From contig NZ_JANGCE010000007.1 in NCBI RefSeq assembly GCF_024462775.1, positions 1 to 64,000 of the forward strand: a stretch of DNA of 64,000 nt, given 5' to 3'. This stretch comes from Butyricicoccus faecihominis (GTDB lineage Bacteria; Bacillota; Clostridia; Oscillospirales; Butyricicoccaceae). Shown in pieces: positions 33,598 through 41,451 of the stretch (the stretch's first letter is position 1; every line of letters begins with the position of its first letter). The notes beneath the pieces are model-generated. The model worked only from the letters and a program-made list of their open reading frames with translations. It was not told the origin of the DNA and did no database searches. A program made the position numbers and the translations under genes.

Positions 33598-34032
33598 ATG
33601 ACCGTTTTCTTACGTTGTCTCATCAAGTCGGTTTACGCTCTTGCGATCGCGTGGCAGGTTTACTTCTATCATGTAGCGGTTTTTGCAAAACCAATCACAC
33701 ATACATACTCCGATGTTCTGTTTATTCTGGGAGTGTTATGGGTTTTTTTCAGTATCCTCGCGTTTGTCAGTCGATGGAAATTTCGTATTCTATGCGCCGC
33801 CGCTCACGCCTTCGTTCTGATCATCACAGCATTGCAGTTTTTCCCACTTACTTGTTGGCTGACCTACGGTGATATTGATTTTTCTTACTTAAATCGAATT
33901 ATGCACTGTGGAATGCTCGGGCTTATGTCTCATGTTCTATTCACCCTTTTCAGTATCTTCTTCATTCTAAAGCCTGATTACTACCGGCTTGCAGAAAAAT
34001 ATCCTTATCTAAAACAAAGAATGAAAAAATAA
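33598..34032 (+). CDS. Four-segment membrane protein of unknown family
   Basis: 144 aa, with TAGGAGGCT 9 nt before the ATG. Segments at about 9-27, 40-57, 62-82 and 107-127 (ALAIAWQVYFYHVAVF, VLFILGVLWVFFSILAFV, GLMSHVLFTLFSIFFIL). Basic C-terminus YPYLKQRMKK. It resembles the topology of the 32589 product but not its sequence. No family recognised. Confidence 0.68.
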   Translation: MTVFLRCLIKSVYALAIAWQVYFYHVAVFAKPITHTYSDVLFILGVLWVFFSILAFVSRWKFRILCAAAHAFVLIITALQFFPLTCWLTYGDIDFSYLNRIMHCGMLGLMSHVLFTLFSIFFILKPDYYRLAEKYPYLKQRMKK

Positions 34033-34067
34033 AAATACATAGGAAAGCAAAGCTCCTGTTATTACAC

Positions 34068-34121
34068 TTGACGCACACCCCCTCCGGCGCTACAATAGCG
34101 TTAAGAGCAGGTGTGCGTTTT
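34068..34121 (+). promoter_or_regulatory. Palindromic repeat containing a promoter, copy 2
   Basis: TTGACG (34068-34073), a 17-nt spacer and TACAAT (34091-34096), with the same layout as 32197-32247. The arms CACACCCCCTCC and the GCGCTA/TAGCG dyad around the -10 are conserved, and the downstream arm ends GGTGTGCG. It drives the gene at 34204. Confidence 0.75.
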
Positions 34122-34203
34122 ATCCAACGTTTCCAGTTTAAACAAGTAAAAATTAGGACATGGAAGTAAAACCTTTTCGTGTTTAGAATACGGGAGTGAC
34201 TTG

Positions 34204-34560
34204 ATGAAAAAGCATGCTATGAAAGGATATCTTCTTACTGCACTTGCATTTCTAATCTTATGCTTGGTTTTCAATATTGATATCCTGACAGTCGGAATGA
34301 AAAGAGAATTCCAGTATGTATTATTGCATTCTTTTCAAATAATTTACACGTTGATCATAGTTTTGCTCGTTTTCTTGTTATATATCTGTGAGAAGAATAT
34401 TAGCGAATCTAAACTATGGTTGGTCGATCTGACCATGTTTGTTATTCTCATAATGGTCAGCATAAACGGCAAAGCTTATCTTCAAATGTTCCCGAACATG
34501 TATATCGCGTTAACCTATGCAGTACTAGCAATCAAACATTGGGTGACTTCCAAGAAGTGA
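34204..34560 (+). CDS. Small four-segment membrane protein
   Basis: 118 aa from ATG 34204 (GGGAG 7 nt upstream). Four hydrophobic stretches: LLTALAFLILCLVFNIDIL, FQIIYTLIIVLLVFLLYIC, LVDLTMFVILIMVSI and MYIALTYAVLAIKHWV. Arg/Lys at the ends suggests both termini are inside. Transcribed from the palindromic promoter repeat. Family unknown. Confidence 0.66.
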   Translation: MKKHAMKGYLLTALAFLILCLVFNIDILTVGMKREFQYVLLHSFQIIYTLIIVLLVFLLYICEKNISESKLWLVDLTMFVILIMVSINGKAYLQMFPNMYIALTYAVLAIKHWVTSKK

Positions 34561-34608
34561 GCAAAACGACATTAGGATACCGATCGCCTTGTGGCTAGGA
34601 GGGCGCAA

Positions 34609-35568
34609 ATGAGAACTTTCTTTAAAATACTCAGTGTAGCCTTTGTTGTGATGATTTGCATTGTACATAGTCACGCTATATCCTCAGAGCAAGCAGAAAT
34701 CTATTATCAGTATTTGCGTGTACAGGGGTATCCGATTGTTTGCTTAAACGAACAAGGCGAACAAGTACCTATGCTACTTTACAAAGGTACAAACTATATC
34801 CCTATTCGTACCACAGGTGAATGGATGGGGAAAACCGTATCTTGGAATGGTAAAACAAATACAATTTCGCTATCAGGTAGCATTGACCCGACTTATCACA
34901 CGAAGAGTGCCAAAAAATCTTATAACTATGATGAGCATTTTGACAAAATTGATATCACACTTGCTCCGCAAATTGTTGTCTTAGTGGATGGGAAAATACA
35001 AAACTTTTATGATGCAAACGGCTCAGTCGTTTATCCGCTTATTAGCCACGGAACCACATACCTGCCGCTTCGCAGTATTGGTAAACTAACGGGTATGGAA
35101 ATTGCATGGCGACAAACATTTTATTCAACAGGCGGTGCTCAACTGATGTATCTACGCACTCCGCTAACGAGCGATCAAAAAGCCGAGTGTGAATCCTATC
35201 TTTCGGGGCTGGAGAAAAGATTGAGCTTCTTTGAATACATTCTTTACCATGATATTCAAGATGTATTGCGCGACTCACCAGAACAGGTAAGTGTAGAATA
35301 CTGGAAAACTACGTTACCGCGTTTGCGACAGGCATTTAACGCAATTAAAGATTACGCTCCGCCTACTGTGCCTCTGCTGGAGTACGGTTATCAAGAAATG
35401 TGTGTAACTTCGCAATTATATGATAGCGAACTTGATCTTGCCACTCAAGCTTTGGAACAAGGTGATCTGAACCAAGTGTCCAATATGTGTTTTGCTAGTG
35501 GTGTGAGCCTTGGTGATAATGTTGCCTATATGCAAAACGTCTATTATCAACCGAATACCAAAAATTAA
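34609..35568 (+). CDS. Secreted stalk-domain (copper amine oxidase N-terminal-like) protein
   Basis: 319 aa from ATG 34609, with AGGAGGG 5-6 nt upstream. A signal peptide (ILSVAFVVMICIVHSHA) is followed by two copies of the stalk domain: VPMLLYKGTNYIPIRTTGEWM (about 50-100) and VYPLISHGTTYLPLRSIGKL (about 135-185). The repeated G-T-x-Y-x-P-x-R is the hallmark. These domains mediate cell-surface attachment or assembly in Firmicutes. The C-terminal third is helical and unknown. Confidence 0.82.
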   Translation: MRTFFKILSVAFVVMICIVHSHAISSEQAEIYYQYLRVQGYPIVCLNEQGEQVPMLLYKGTNYIPIRTTGEWMGKTVSWNGKTNTISLSGSIDPTYHTKSAKKSYNYDEHFDKIDITLAPQIVVLVDGKIQNFYDANGSVVYPLISHGTTYLPLRSIGKLTGMEIAWRQTFYSTGGAQLMYLRTPLTSDQKAECESYLSGLEKRLSFFEYILYHDIQDVLRDSPEQVSVEYWKTTLPRLRQAFNAIKDYAPPTVPLLEYGYQEMCVTSQLYDSELDLATQALEQGDLNQVSNMCFASGVSLGDNVAYMQNVYYQPNTKN

Positions 35569-35583
35569 TAGCAAGATATAAAA

Positions 35584-35618
35584 AGACAAGGGGACACGTT
35601 AACCGTCCCTCTGCCTTT
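35584..35618. repeat. Collapsed MITE-like element (termini only)
   Basis: AGACAAGGGGAC directly followed by a few bases and ACCGTCCCTCTGCCTTT: both termini of the 31057-type element with the core gone. The next 60 nt (35619-35678) read KQQALERIQSGLALDDLPW and stop, an orphan C-terminal fragment of an unidentified protein. Confidence 0.65.
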
Positions 35619-35712
35619 AAGCAGCAAGCACTTGAAAGAATCCAGAGTGGCTTAGCTCTTGATGATCTTCCTTGGTAATTACTCCGTTAATAGCATTCAC
35701 AAGGGGCTTAAT

Positions 35713-36285
35713 ATGAAAAAAGAAGTGCTCATAGTTCTTTCCCTTTTGTTAATCATTGTTGCAGCATTTGTCTTTCTGTTTAATGGGAACACCCAAAGTG
35801 CTCAGCAAAAAAGTATAATGAATCCATTTCAAATTGAAATTAGCGAACCGCACATCATTCAAGAAGCTAAACAGCATTTTAATGACGGTAAGCTAGTTAC
35901 AGATAGTGGTACTGAACAGCGTTTACAGTTTACAATTTCTATATTAAACACTTCGGAATATGATTTTTCAGAAACTTGGTTTGAAGCTTCCTTGAACGAC
36001 GAGGTGAAACCTTTTATTGCGAGTCAAGTCATTAGTTATCGAAGCGATAAATTTGACGTAACTTCCGAAGCTAAGGCGGATTTAGTAAACAATAAGAACA
36101 ATTTAAAGATTACTGGTTTTAATCATAATTGGAGTTTGTTACTTACCACGCCAGATGATTTAGCTGACTATAATGGTATGACCCCTAATGAAATTGTAAA
36201 TGCCCTCCGATCGATTCATGTACAAATCCATTGGGATAGTGGCACACAAGAACAGGATATTCCGATTTCGGTTCAGTATGAATGA
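35713..36285 (+). CDS. Membrane-anchored extracytoplasmic protein
   Basis: 190 aa from ATG 35713 (AAGGGG upstream). One N-terminal membrane segment (VLIVLSLLLIIVAAFVFLF) has no lipobox. A soluble domain follows with the beta-rich pattern FQIEISEPHIIQEAKQHF, LQFTISILNTSEYDFSETWF and the C-terminal IHVQIHWDSGTQEQDIPISV, consistent with an Ig-like or NTF2-like fold. Family not recognised. The gap to 36604 holds MITE copy 3. Confidence 0.68.
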   Translation: MKKEVLIVLSLLLIIVAAFVFLFNGNTQSAQQKSIMNPFQIEISEPHIIQEAKQHFNDGKLVTDSGTEQRLQFTISILNTSEYDFSETWFEASLNDEVKPFIASQVISYRSDKFDVTSEAKADLVNNKNNLKITGFNHNWSLLLTTPDDLADYNGMTPNEIVNALRSIHVQIHWDSGTQEQDIPISVQYE

Positions 36286-36306
36286 GGTAAGGACAAGGTG
36301 ATATTA

Positions 36307-36528
36307 AAGCCAAGGGGACGGCACTTTCGTCCCCTTGGCTTTCCTTGCCCTTTACGTGTTTTTTCACGTCATTTCAGGTATGTTCCACGACAAAAACATT
36401 TCCAAACAGATCGTTTGGGATTATAATAATAAATATCCTGTCTGACATAGATTGTAGGCAAGGCGGTGGCTTCACTGTTCTCCCCAGCATCAATGCAACA
36501 AAACGGAAGAACCGTCCCTCTGTCTTTG
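36307..36528. mobile_element. MITE-like element, copy 3
   Basis: CAAGGGGACGGCACTTTCGT at the left end, AGAACCGTCCCTCTGTC at the right. The core is shared with copies 1 and 2, including the 2-bp shorter CACG segment of copy 2. Confidence 0.8.
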
Positions 36529-36604
36529 GTGCTATTTCCATCGATACTCAATATGAACGACACATGGTTATTAAGTAATTCCATTTATATTTTCGGAGGT
36601 AATT

Positions 36605-37339
36605 ATGAATAAGCAGCTTTCATGGTTAGGGCCATATGCATCATTTATAGTCATCTATATACTTTCTATATTTTTATTGCGCTTGTTCCCTTCACAGGCC
36701 GCAATTCTATTTTGTGCGCCGCTTTCCATGTCCATTGCTGGCGCACTTTTTGTAAGAAAAACCCGCTTTCCTTATAGCAAACTGTTTTCCTTTCAACGTA
36801 TATCCTTTCAAATCCTTTTATACAGTATAGTTTTTGGGATAGGTCTTATTTTAGTTGGACAGTTTAATGTTATATTTGGACAAACTGCCGTTATTGGTTT
36901 CGACTCATCTAACATGATTGCTTTTCTATTAATTCTTATAGCAACGCCCATTATTGAAGAATTCTTTTTTAGAGGTATCATATTCCATAGAACGCTCGGT
37001 TACTTTACCCCTCTTGTTGCAATGATCCTTACTTCTGTTCTATTTGCTCTACTTCACGGTATGCAAAAATTTCTCTATGCATTTCTAGCCGGTATCGTTT
37101 TCTCTTGTCTTGCATACTACACGCAGTCGATGTTATCTGCAATCATTGCACATCTACTTGCCAATGTTGGCCCCCTTTTACTATGTACACTCTTTCCCAG
37201 CTTAACAGTAGTTTTTCTCCCAGATACCGGATCAACTTATATCGGCATGAGAATCGTTGCCGCGCTGACTGGCTTACTTATTTGTGTAGTGGGCATACAG
37301 CGTCTAAGAAAGCTAATGCGGCCCCAGCCCGATCTTTAA
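36605..37339 (+). CDS. CPBP-family intramembrane metalloprotease
   Basis: 244 aa, with CGGAGGT before the ATG. About eight membrane segments. Motif 1 is IEEFFFRGIIF (the catalytic EExxxR), motif 2 is SVLFALLHG and motif 3 is LSAIIAHLLANV, the CAAX-protease/bacteriocin-processing signature. Members process peptides or prenylated proteins, or give immunity to self-made bacteriocins. It is the only clear membrane protease in the island that also holds an AgrD-like peptide without AgrB. A functional link is speculative. Confidence 0.88.
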   Translation: MNKQLSWLGPYASFIVIYILSIFLLRLFPSQAAILFCAPLSMSIAGALFVRKTRFPYSKLFSFQRISFQILLYSIVFGIGLILVGQFNVIFGQTAVIGFDSSNMIAFLLILIATPIIEEFFFRGIIFHRTLGYFTPLVAMILTSVLFALLHGMQKFLYAFLAGIVFSCLAYYTQSMLSAIIAHLLANVGPLLLCTLFPSLTVVFLPDTGSTYIGMRIVAALTGLLICVVGIQRLRKLMRPQPDL

Positions 37340-37387
37340 CCGATAACTGAAAGCGCGTGTTGAAAATAAAAGAATGTTCCAAATCCT

Positions 37388-37540
37388 TGTCATTCTGAGG
37401 AGCGAAGCGACGAGACCGTTGTCCTCTATCCTCGACTCGCCGCCGTGCGGCGAATAGGAGAGAGAGTCTCGCGCGAATGCGCGGATTTTACGTGAATCAC
37501 GCGCGTTTACGCGAGATTCTTCACTTCGTTCAGAATGACA
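37388..37540. repeat. Long imperfect palindrome with TGTCATTCTGA ends
   Basis: TGTCATTCTGAGGAGCGAAG at the left and CTTCACTTCGTTCAGAATGACA (last 22 nt) at the right are inverted. The middle has nested hairpins (AGAGTCTCGCGCGAATGCGCG, CGCGCGTTTACGCGAGA). This type of repeat is common between genes in gut Firmicutes. The rest of 37340-37825 shows no gene. Confidence 0.75.
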
Positions 37541-37825
37541 TACGGAATATTCTTTTATTTTGCAACGCGCGCTTTTCATCATTCATTTTATCGCTAGAAC
37601 CAGCATCCCCGCAGTCCAGATCAAAACGCTTTATCGCCGCTCAGCCGTAATTCGAGATCAGTTTATTTTTGCTTTCCTTTTGCGCTGGCAAGCCTTCTCG
37701 TATTTTATATTATATTTTCACCGCTTTGTTGCTTGCTACCATAATATTTTAAAGGTATATTGATAGTAAGAAAGAAAAATGCTACAGTACCGTATTTTAT
37801 CGCAACAAGAAATTCGAGGGATGTT

Positions 37826-38053
37826 ATGAAAGTAAAAGCTCTGACACGAATTACGATCGTCCTAATACTCTTTGTCGCTGTTTGCACCGTTGGCAGCATG
37901 GCTCAATCGGTTTATTATGAAAACCGTGTTTTGACCGCTGTGCCGTTGCACATGGTTCTTCTCATTGAAGCTGGGATAGGGTTATTCCTATGTCTTTTCA
38001 TTGCATTTCTTGGATGGTTTCTCAAGAAACAATGTAATCACAAGGAAATTTAA
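37826..38053 (+). CDS. Small two-segment membrane protein
   Basis: 75 aa from ATG 37826, with CGAGGG 6 nt upstream. Segments ITIVLILFVAVCTVGSMA and MVLLIEAGIGLFLCLFIAFL, with a basic C-terminus KKQCNHKEI. It ends 5 nt before the VanZ gene and is probably co-transcribed with it. Unknown family. The longer frame from 37760 has no SD. Confidence 0.62.
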   Translation: MKVKALTRITIVLILFVAVCTVGSMAQSVYYENRVLTAVPLHMVLLIEAGIGLFLCLFIAFLGWFLKKQCNHKEI

Positions 38054-38058
38054 AAATT

Positions 38059-38574
38059 ATGGAGAAGCGATATAAAATTGCGCAAGGGTTATTTATTGTT
38101 TATTTAGTCCTGCTGGTCTGGCTGATCTTATTGAAGCTGCAATTTTCATTTACAGCCTTACTAGGTGCACGTCACGTTAACTTTATTCCCTTTTATTATA
38201 CGGAGCAAGCCGGTAGCAGCTTTCACATCAGCGAAGTTATGAATAACTTATTGGTTTTCGCTCCATTTGGCATTTTTCTAGGTATACTGAAAAACGATAC
38301 GTGGTTTCTTCATAAGATAATAGGTATTGCAATTTTCAGCCTTGCGCTTGAAACCGCGCAGTTTGCTTTTGCAATCGGCAGAGCGGATATTACAGATGTT
38401 ATATCCAATACCCTAGGCGGCATGTTAGGCATTTTACTGTATGCAATCTTGCTTAAAATCTTTAAAAACAAGAAGAAATTAGACGGAGTTCTTACCACGT
38501 TGGCCGGTATTTTTACGTTTTTGGTGATTGGGCTATTAGCGGTAGTTATAGTCGCTAATTGGAATGCCGAATAA
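38059..38574 (+). CDS. VanZ-family membrane protein
   Basis: 171 aa with four to five membrane segments. NFIPFYY, NNLLVFAPFGIFLG, ALETAQFAF and GRADITDVISNTLGGMLG are the conserved VanZ-like blocks (N...PFG, E-x-x-Q, R-x-x-D-x-x-D-x-x-x-N-x-x-G). VanZ proteins are linked to glycopeptide tolerance and to membrane-lipid or teichoic-acid processes. Nothing else of a vancomycin cluster is present. Ends in a strong terminator. Confidence 0.88.
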   Translation: MEKRYKIAQGLFIVYLVLLVWLILLKLQFSFTALLGARHVNFIPFYYTEQAGSSFHISEVMNNLLVFAPFGIFLGILKNDTWFLHKIIGIAIFSLALETAQFAFAIGRADITDVISNTLGGMLGILLYAILLKIFKNKKKLDGVLTTLAGIFTFLVIGLLAVVIVANWNAE

Positions 38575-38580
38575 GACATA

Positions 38581-38616
38581 GGGGGATGCGACGATTTGCG
38601 TTTCGTCGCATCCCCC
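38581..38616 (+). terminator. Terminator after vanZ-like gene
   Basis: GGGGGATGCGACGA (38581-38594) pairs perfectly with 38603-38616, and CTTTTT follows on the plus strand. Confidence 0.9.
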
Positions 38617-38648
38617 CTTTTTAATTTCCTATCGCTTTACAAAATATT

Positions 38649-40118
38649 TCAGCTTTCCTCCATAAACATCCGGTCAAACGCTTCGCGCGTGACCCAGACG
38701 GCGGCGCCGCCGGCGGGAGCGGAGGCGGTCACGTTCCCCTCCCCATCGACGGTAACGGGCGTGGTGCATTTACCCAGCGCGTCTACCAGCGTTTTACCGG
38801 CAAGGCGTCTGCCGACATACATCCGTTTTTCGCCGCCGGTCGAATCCGAAAGCAGCATGGCAAGGCCGGAATCCGGGTGCTCCGCATCCCCCTCGCGTGT
38901 GAAACCGACGACGTTTGCATCGTCAAAATAATCGTGCAATTCACCATAGGCCAAATTGGCGCGTACCCATAATAGACGTTTCACCCCGGCCACGGGCGCG
39001 ATCCCGTCATGCGGCACGCCGTACAGGTCGCCATAGAACACGCATGGCAACCCCTGCCCGCGCAGTAAAATCAGCGCATAAGCGGGCGCTTTGAACCATG
39101 GCTGAATAAAGGTTTGCAGCGCCTGCCCGGGTTGGGTATCGTGGTTGTCGACAAAGGTGACCGCCTGATCGGGCGCGGCCTGCACAAGCGTGCCATCCAA
39201 CAGCTTCGATAAATCGTAGTTACCGTTTGCCCCGGATATGTCGAACAGATGGAAGTGCAGCGGTACGTCGAACAGGCGCATGCCCGCGCCGCCCTCCAGA
39301 TAGCCTAAGAGCCGCTCAACCTCCGGGCTCCAATACTCGCCGACGGCGGGCAGCTCGCGCCCGGCATGCCGCCGCATCTCGCCCAGCCAATCCGTGTAAA
39401 AATCGCGCTGCATATGCTTTACCGCGTCCAGCCGCAAACCATCCGGATGAACCGTATCCAGATACCAGCAGCCCCAGCGTTTCAGTTCTTCCACCACATC
39501 GTGGTTGGTCAGCGCCAGATCGGCTCCCATAAGATAATCAAAATTGCCGTGCTCGGGGTCGACCTGTTCATCCCACCGCTTGCCTTCAAACAGGTAAATG
39601 CCGCCCGTTTTCGCGCCATCGTCCCAATCGGTGCCGTTGAAATGCGTCCAGTTCCACTGAAAGCCCGAATATTTGCCCGCGCGCCCCGGAAAGGTGAATT
39701 TCGTCCACGCGGCGATCTCGCGCTCATCTCCCACGGCCTTTTCCCGGTTATCGGAAGCATCCGGCGTGGCGCGCACGTGCTCCAACTCATCCGCGCCCAT
39801 TTTATGGTTCATCACGATATCCGCCCATACGCGCACGCCAGCCTGCTGCAAGGTACGCACAGCGGCAAGGTAGCTTTCCCGCGTGCCGTATTTCGTCCGC
39901 ACGGTGCCCTTTTGATCAAATTCACCCAGATCGAACAGATCGTAAACGCCGTAGCCCACATCGGCCGCGCCGTTCGCACCCTTATAGGCGGGCGGCAGCC
40001 AAATATCGGTGATACCGAGCGCGGCAATATTTTGGGCCTGCTTTTCCCAGCGGCTCCAAAGGCATCCGTTTTCGGGCAAGTACCATTCAAAGCCCTGTAA
40101 CATGGTTTGGTTCTGCAT
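38649..40118 (-). CDS. Cytoplasmic alpha-amylase, GH13 (subfamily 5 type)
   Basis: 489 aa without a signal peptide. It starts MQNQTMLQGFEWYLPENG, typical of GH13_5 intracellular amylases (E. coli AmyA / B. licheniformis type). Catalytic residues are the Asp nucleophile in DGLRLDAVKHM, the Glu in VGEYW and the Asp in TFVDNHDTQPG. It hydrolyses internal alpha-1,4 bonds of glycogen or imported dextrins. SD AGAGAGG precedes the ATG. It lies behind the his-operon terminator and so probably has its own weak promoter, which I cannot place. Confidence 0.94.
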   Translation of the reverse strand: MQNQTMLQGFEWYLPENGCLWSRWEKQAQNIAALGITDIWLPPAYKGANGAADVGYGVYDLFDLGEFDQKGTVRTKYGTRESYLAAVRTLQQAGVRVWADIVMNHKMGADELEHVRATPDASDNREKAVGDEREIAAWTKFTFPGRAGKYSGFQWNWTHFNGTDWDDGAKTGGIYLFEGKRWDEQVDPEHGNFDYLMGADLALTNHDVVEELKRWGCWYLDTVHPDGLRLDAVKHMQRDFYTDWLGEMRRHAGRELPAVGEYWSPEVERLLGYLEGGAGMRLFDVPLHFHLFDISGANGNYDLSKLLDGTLVQAAPDQAVTFVDNHDTQPGQALQTFIQPWFKAPAYALILLRGQGLPCVFYGDLYGVPHDGIAPVAGVKRLLWVRANLAYGELHDYFDDANVVGFTREGDAEHPDSGLAMLLSDSTGGEKRMYVGRRLAGKTLVDALGKCTTPVTVDGEGNVTASAPAGGAAVWVTREAFDRMFMEES

Positions 40119-40147
40119 CGTTTCATCCTCTCTCTATGTAAATGGAA

Positions 40148-40179
40148 AAACGCCGTCCCCCGCAGCGGGAGCGGCGTTT
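40148..40179 (-). terminator. Terminator at the end of the his operon
   Basis: AAACGCCG (40148-40155) pairs with CGGCGTTT (40172-40179), with an inner CCC/GGG pairing. On the minus strand it is followed by TTTTTCC. Confidence 0.8.
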
Positions 40180-40185
40180 GTGCTG

Positions 40186-40668
40186 TCAATTACGCGGCGT
40201 TTTGCGCGAAGCTTCCAAGGAATCCGCGCGGACCATGAACACCTCGGCTACCGAAAGGTGGGCGTCCGAATAGGTCCAGCCCTCGCGGCCGGTCAACTGC
40301 TGCATGATGATATCGAACCCGTGGCGTTTCTGTTCGTTATTTTCCGCAAACTGTACGCATCCCTCGCCAATGATGGACGAAAACGCATAGCTATACTGGC
40401 AGGCCACGTCGCCGCCTTCTATCACACCGTCCTCGATATCCATCTCAAAGCAAACGTGCGGGTCGGCGCGCATCGCGTCGATCTTTTTGCCCTTTAAGCC
40501 GCTGTGGAAATACAGGGTCAGCCCATTATCATCCCACTCATAGCCAAAGTTCATGGGAATCACGTAAGGCTTGCCCTCCGCGATCATGGCAATGCGGCAC
40601 ACCTTGCAGGCTTTTAAGATCGCCTCGATATTTTCACGGCCTGTGACTTCTCTATCTTTTCTTCGCAT
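40186..40668 (-). CDS. FMN-binding split-barrel protein (PNPOx/NimA-like)
   Basis: 160 aa. ILKACKVCRIAMIAEGKPYVIPMNFGYEW, followed by LYFHSGLKGKKIDAMRADPHVCFEMD, is the pattern of pyridoxamine-5'-phosphate-oxidase-like proteins of the NimA/YP-type group. It probably binds FMN or haem, with no defined substrate. It begins 9 nt after hisE ends and has a GAGGT site, so it is the last gene of the his transcript, an association without an obvious metabolic reason. Confidence 0.85.
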   Translation of the reverse strand: MRRKDREVTGRENIEAILKACKVCRIAMIAEGKPYVIPMNFGYEWDDNGLTLYFHSGLKGKKIDAMRADPHVCFEMDIEDGVIEGGDVACQYSYAFSSIIGEGCVQFAENNEQKRHGFDIIMQQLTGREGWTYSDAHLSVAEVFMVRADSLEASRKTPRN

Positions 40669-40677
40669 CGTAGTACC

Positions 40678-41001
40678 TCAAGAATTATGGTCGGATACGT
40701 GGAACTGCTTTAGGTTGCCGATTTTTTCCGCGCGCTTATCCATCTCCGCGCAGACCTCGGCAAGTGAAACGCCGCACTCGTTCATCATCACCATCATGTG
40801 ATAGAACACGTCGTTAATTTCGCCTACCAGCTCCTCTTTATCGCCGTTTTTTGCGGCGATGATGGTTTCGGCGCACTCCTCGCCGACCTTTTTCAGCATT
40901 TTATCAAGGCCCTTCTCGAACAGGTAACAGGTATACGAACCTTCCTGCGGTTCGGCCCTGCGCTGCCCGATCACGGCCTCCATTTGTTCAAATGAATTCA
41001 A
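40678..41001 (-). CDS. hisE: Phosphoribosyl-ATP pyrophosphatase
   Basis: 107 aa from TTG 41001, chosen because GAGG lies 8 nt upstream; the first ATG is six codons later and has no SD. KVGEECAETIIAAKNGDKEELVGEINDVFYHMMVMM carries the all-alpha NTP-pyrophosphohydrolase E-x-x-E...E-x-x-D ligands. It hydrolyses PR-ATP to PR-AMP, histidine step 2. Here it is separate from hisI, with repeat copy C between them. Confidence 0.94.
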   Translation of the reverse strand: MNSFEQMEAVIGQRRAEPQEGSYTCYLFEKGLDKMLKKVGEECAETIIAAKNGDKEELVGEINDVFYHMMVMMNECGVSLAEVCAEMDKRAEKIGNLKQFHVSDHNS

Positions 41002-41024
41002 TATAAAAACCTCTTTTCTAGTTA

Positions 41025-41123
41025 GGAAGTAGGCGGTAGGAATTAGGAGTTATGGAATCGCGCGTCGCGCGATCATTTTAATATCCGGCATGGCCGGATT
41101 CCGCCAATCCTACCGCCTACCGC
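41025..41123. repeat. Dispersed AT-rich repeat, copy C
   Basis: GGAATTAGGAGTTATGGA on the left, a central hairpin ATCGCGCG/TCGCGCGAT (41057-41073) and a right end reading CTACCGCCTAATTA into the hisI stop. A second hairpin ATCCGGCATGGCCGGAT follows the first. Confidence 0.72.
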
Positions 41124-41450
41124 CTAATTATTTTTCTCCCACAGCGTGGTATAAAAGCAGGTGCGGTTTCCCGTGTGGCAGACCGGCCCCTTGGGCGTAC
41201 CTATGTAGATCAGGGTATCGTCGTCACAGTCGGACAGGATTTTTGTTACATAAATAAAATTGCCCGACGTCTCGCCCTTGTTCCAAAGCTTTTGGCGCGA
41301 ACGCGAAAAGAACCAGGCGGTGCCGCTCTCCATTGTCCGGCGGAGCGCTTCCTCGTTGGCGTAGCCCAGCATGAGCACCTCGCCGTTCCGTTCATCCTGA
41401 CAAATGACCGGAATGAGCTCGGCTTTGACAAAACATTTCGATAATTCCAT
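41124..41450 (-). CDS. hisI: Phosphoribosyl-AMP cyclohydrolase
   Basis: 108 aa. [48 protein letters not shown] and [27 protein letters not shown] contain the Zn/Mg-binding DxDxD and Cys/His residues of HisI. It opens the adenine ring of PR-AMP (step 3). ATG is 1 nt after the hisF stop, with GAGGT inside hisF. The stop codon lies at the end of repeat copy C. Confidence 0.95.
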   Translation of the reverse strand: MELSKCFVKAELIPVICQDERNGEVLMLGYANEEALRRTMESGTAWFFSRSRQKLWNKGETSGNFIYVTKILSDCDDDTLIYIGTPKGPVCHTGNRTCFYTTLWEKNN

Positions 41451-41451
41451 T

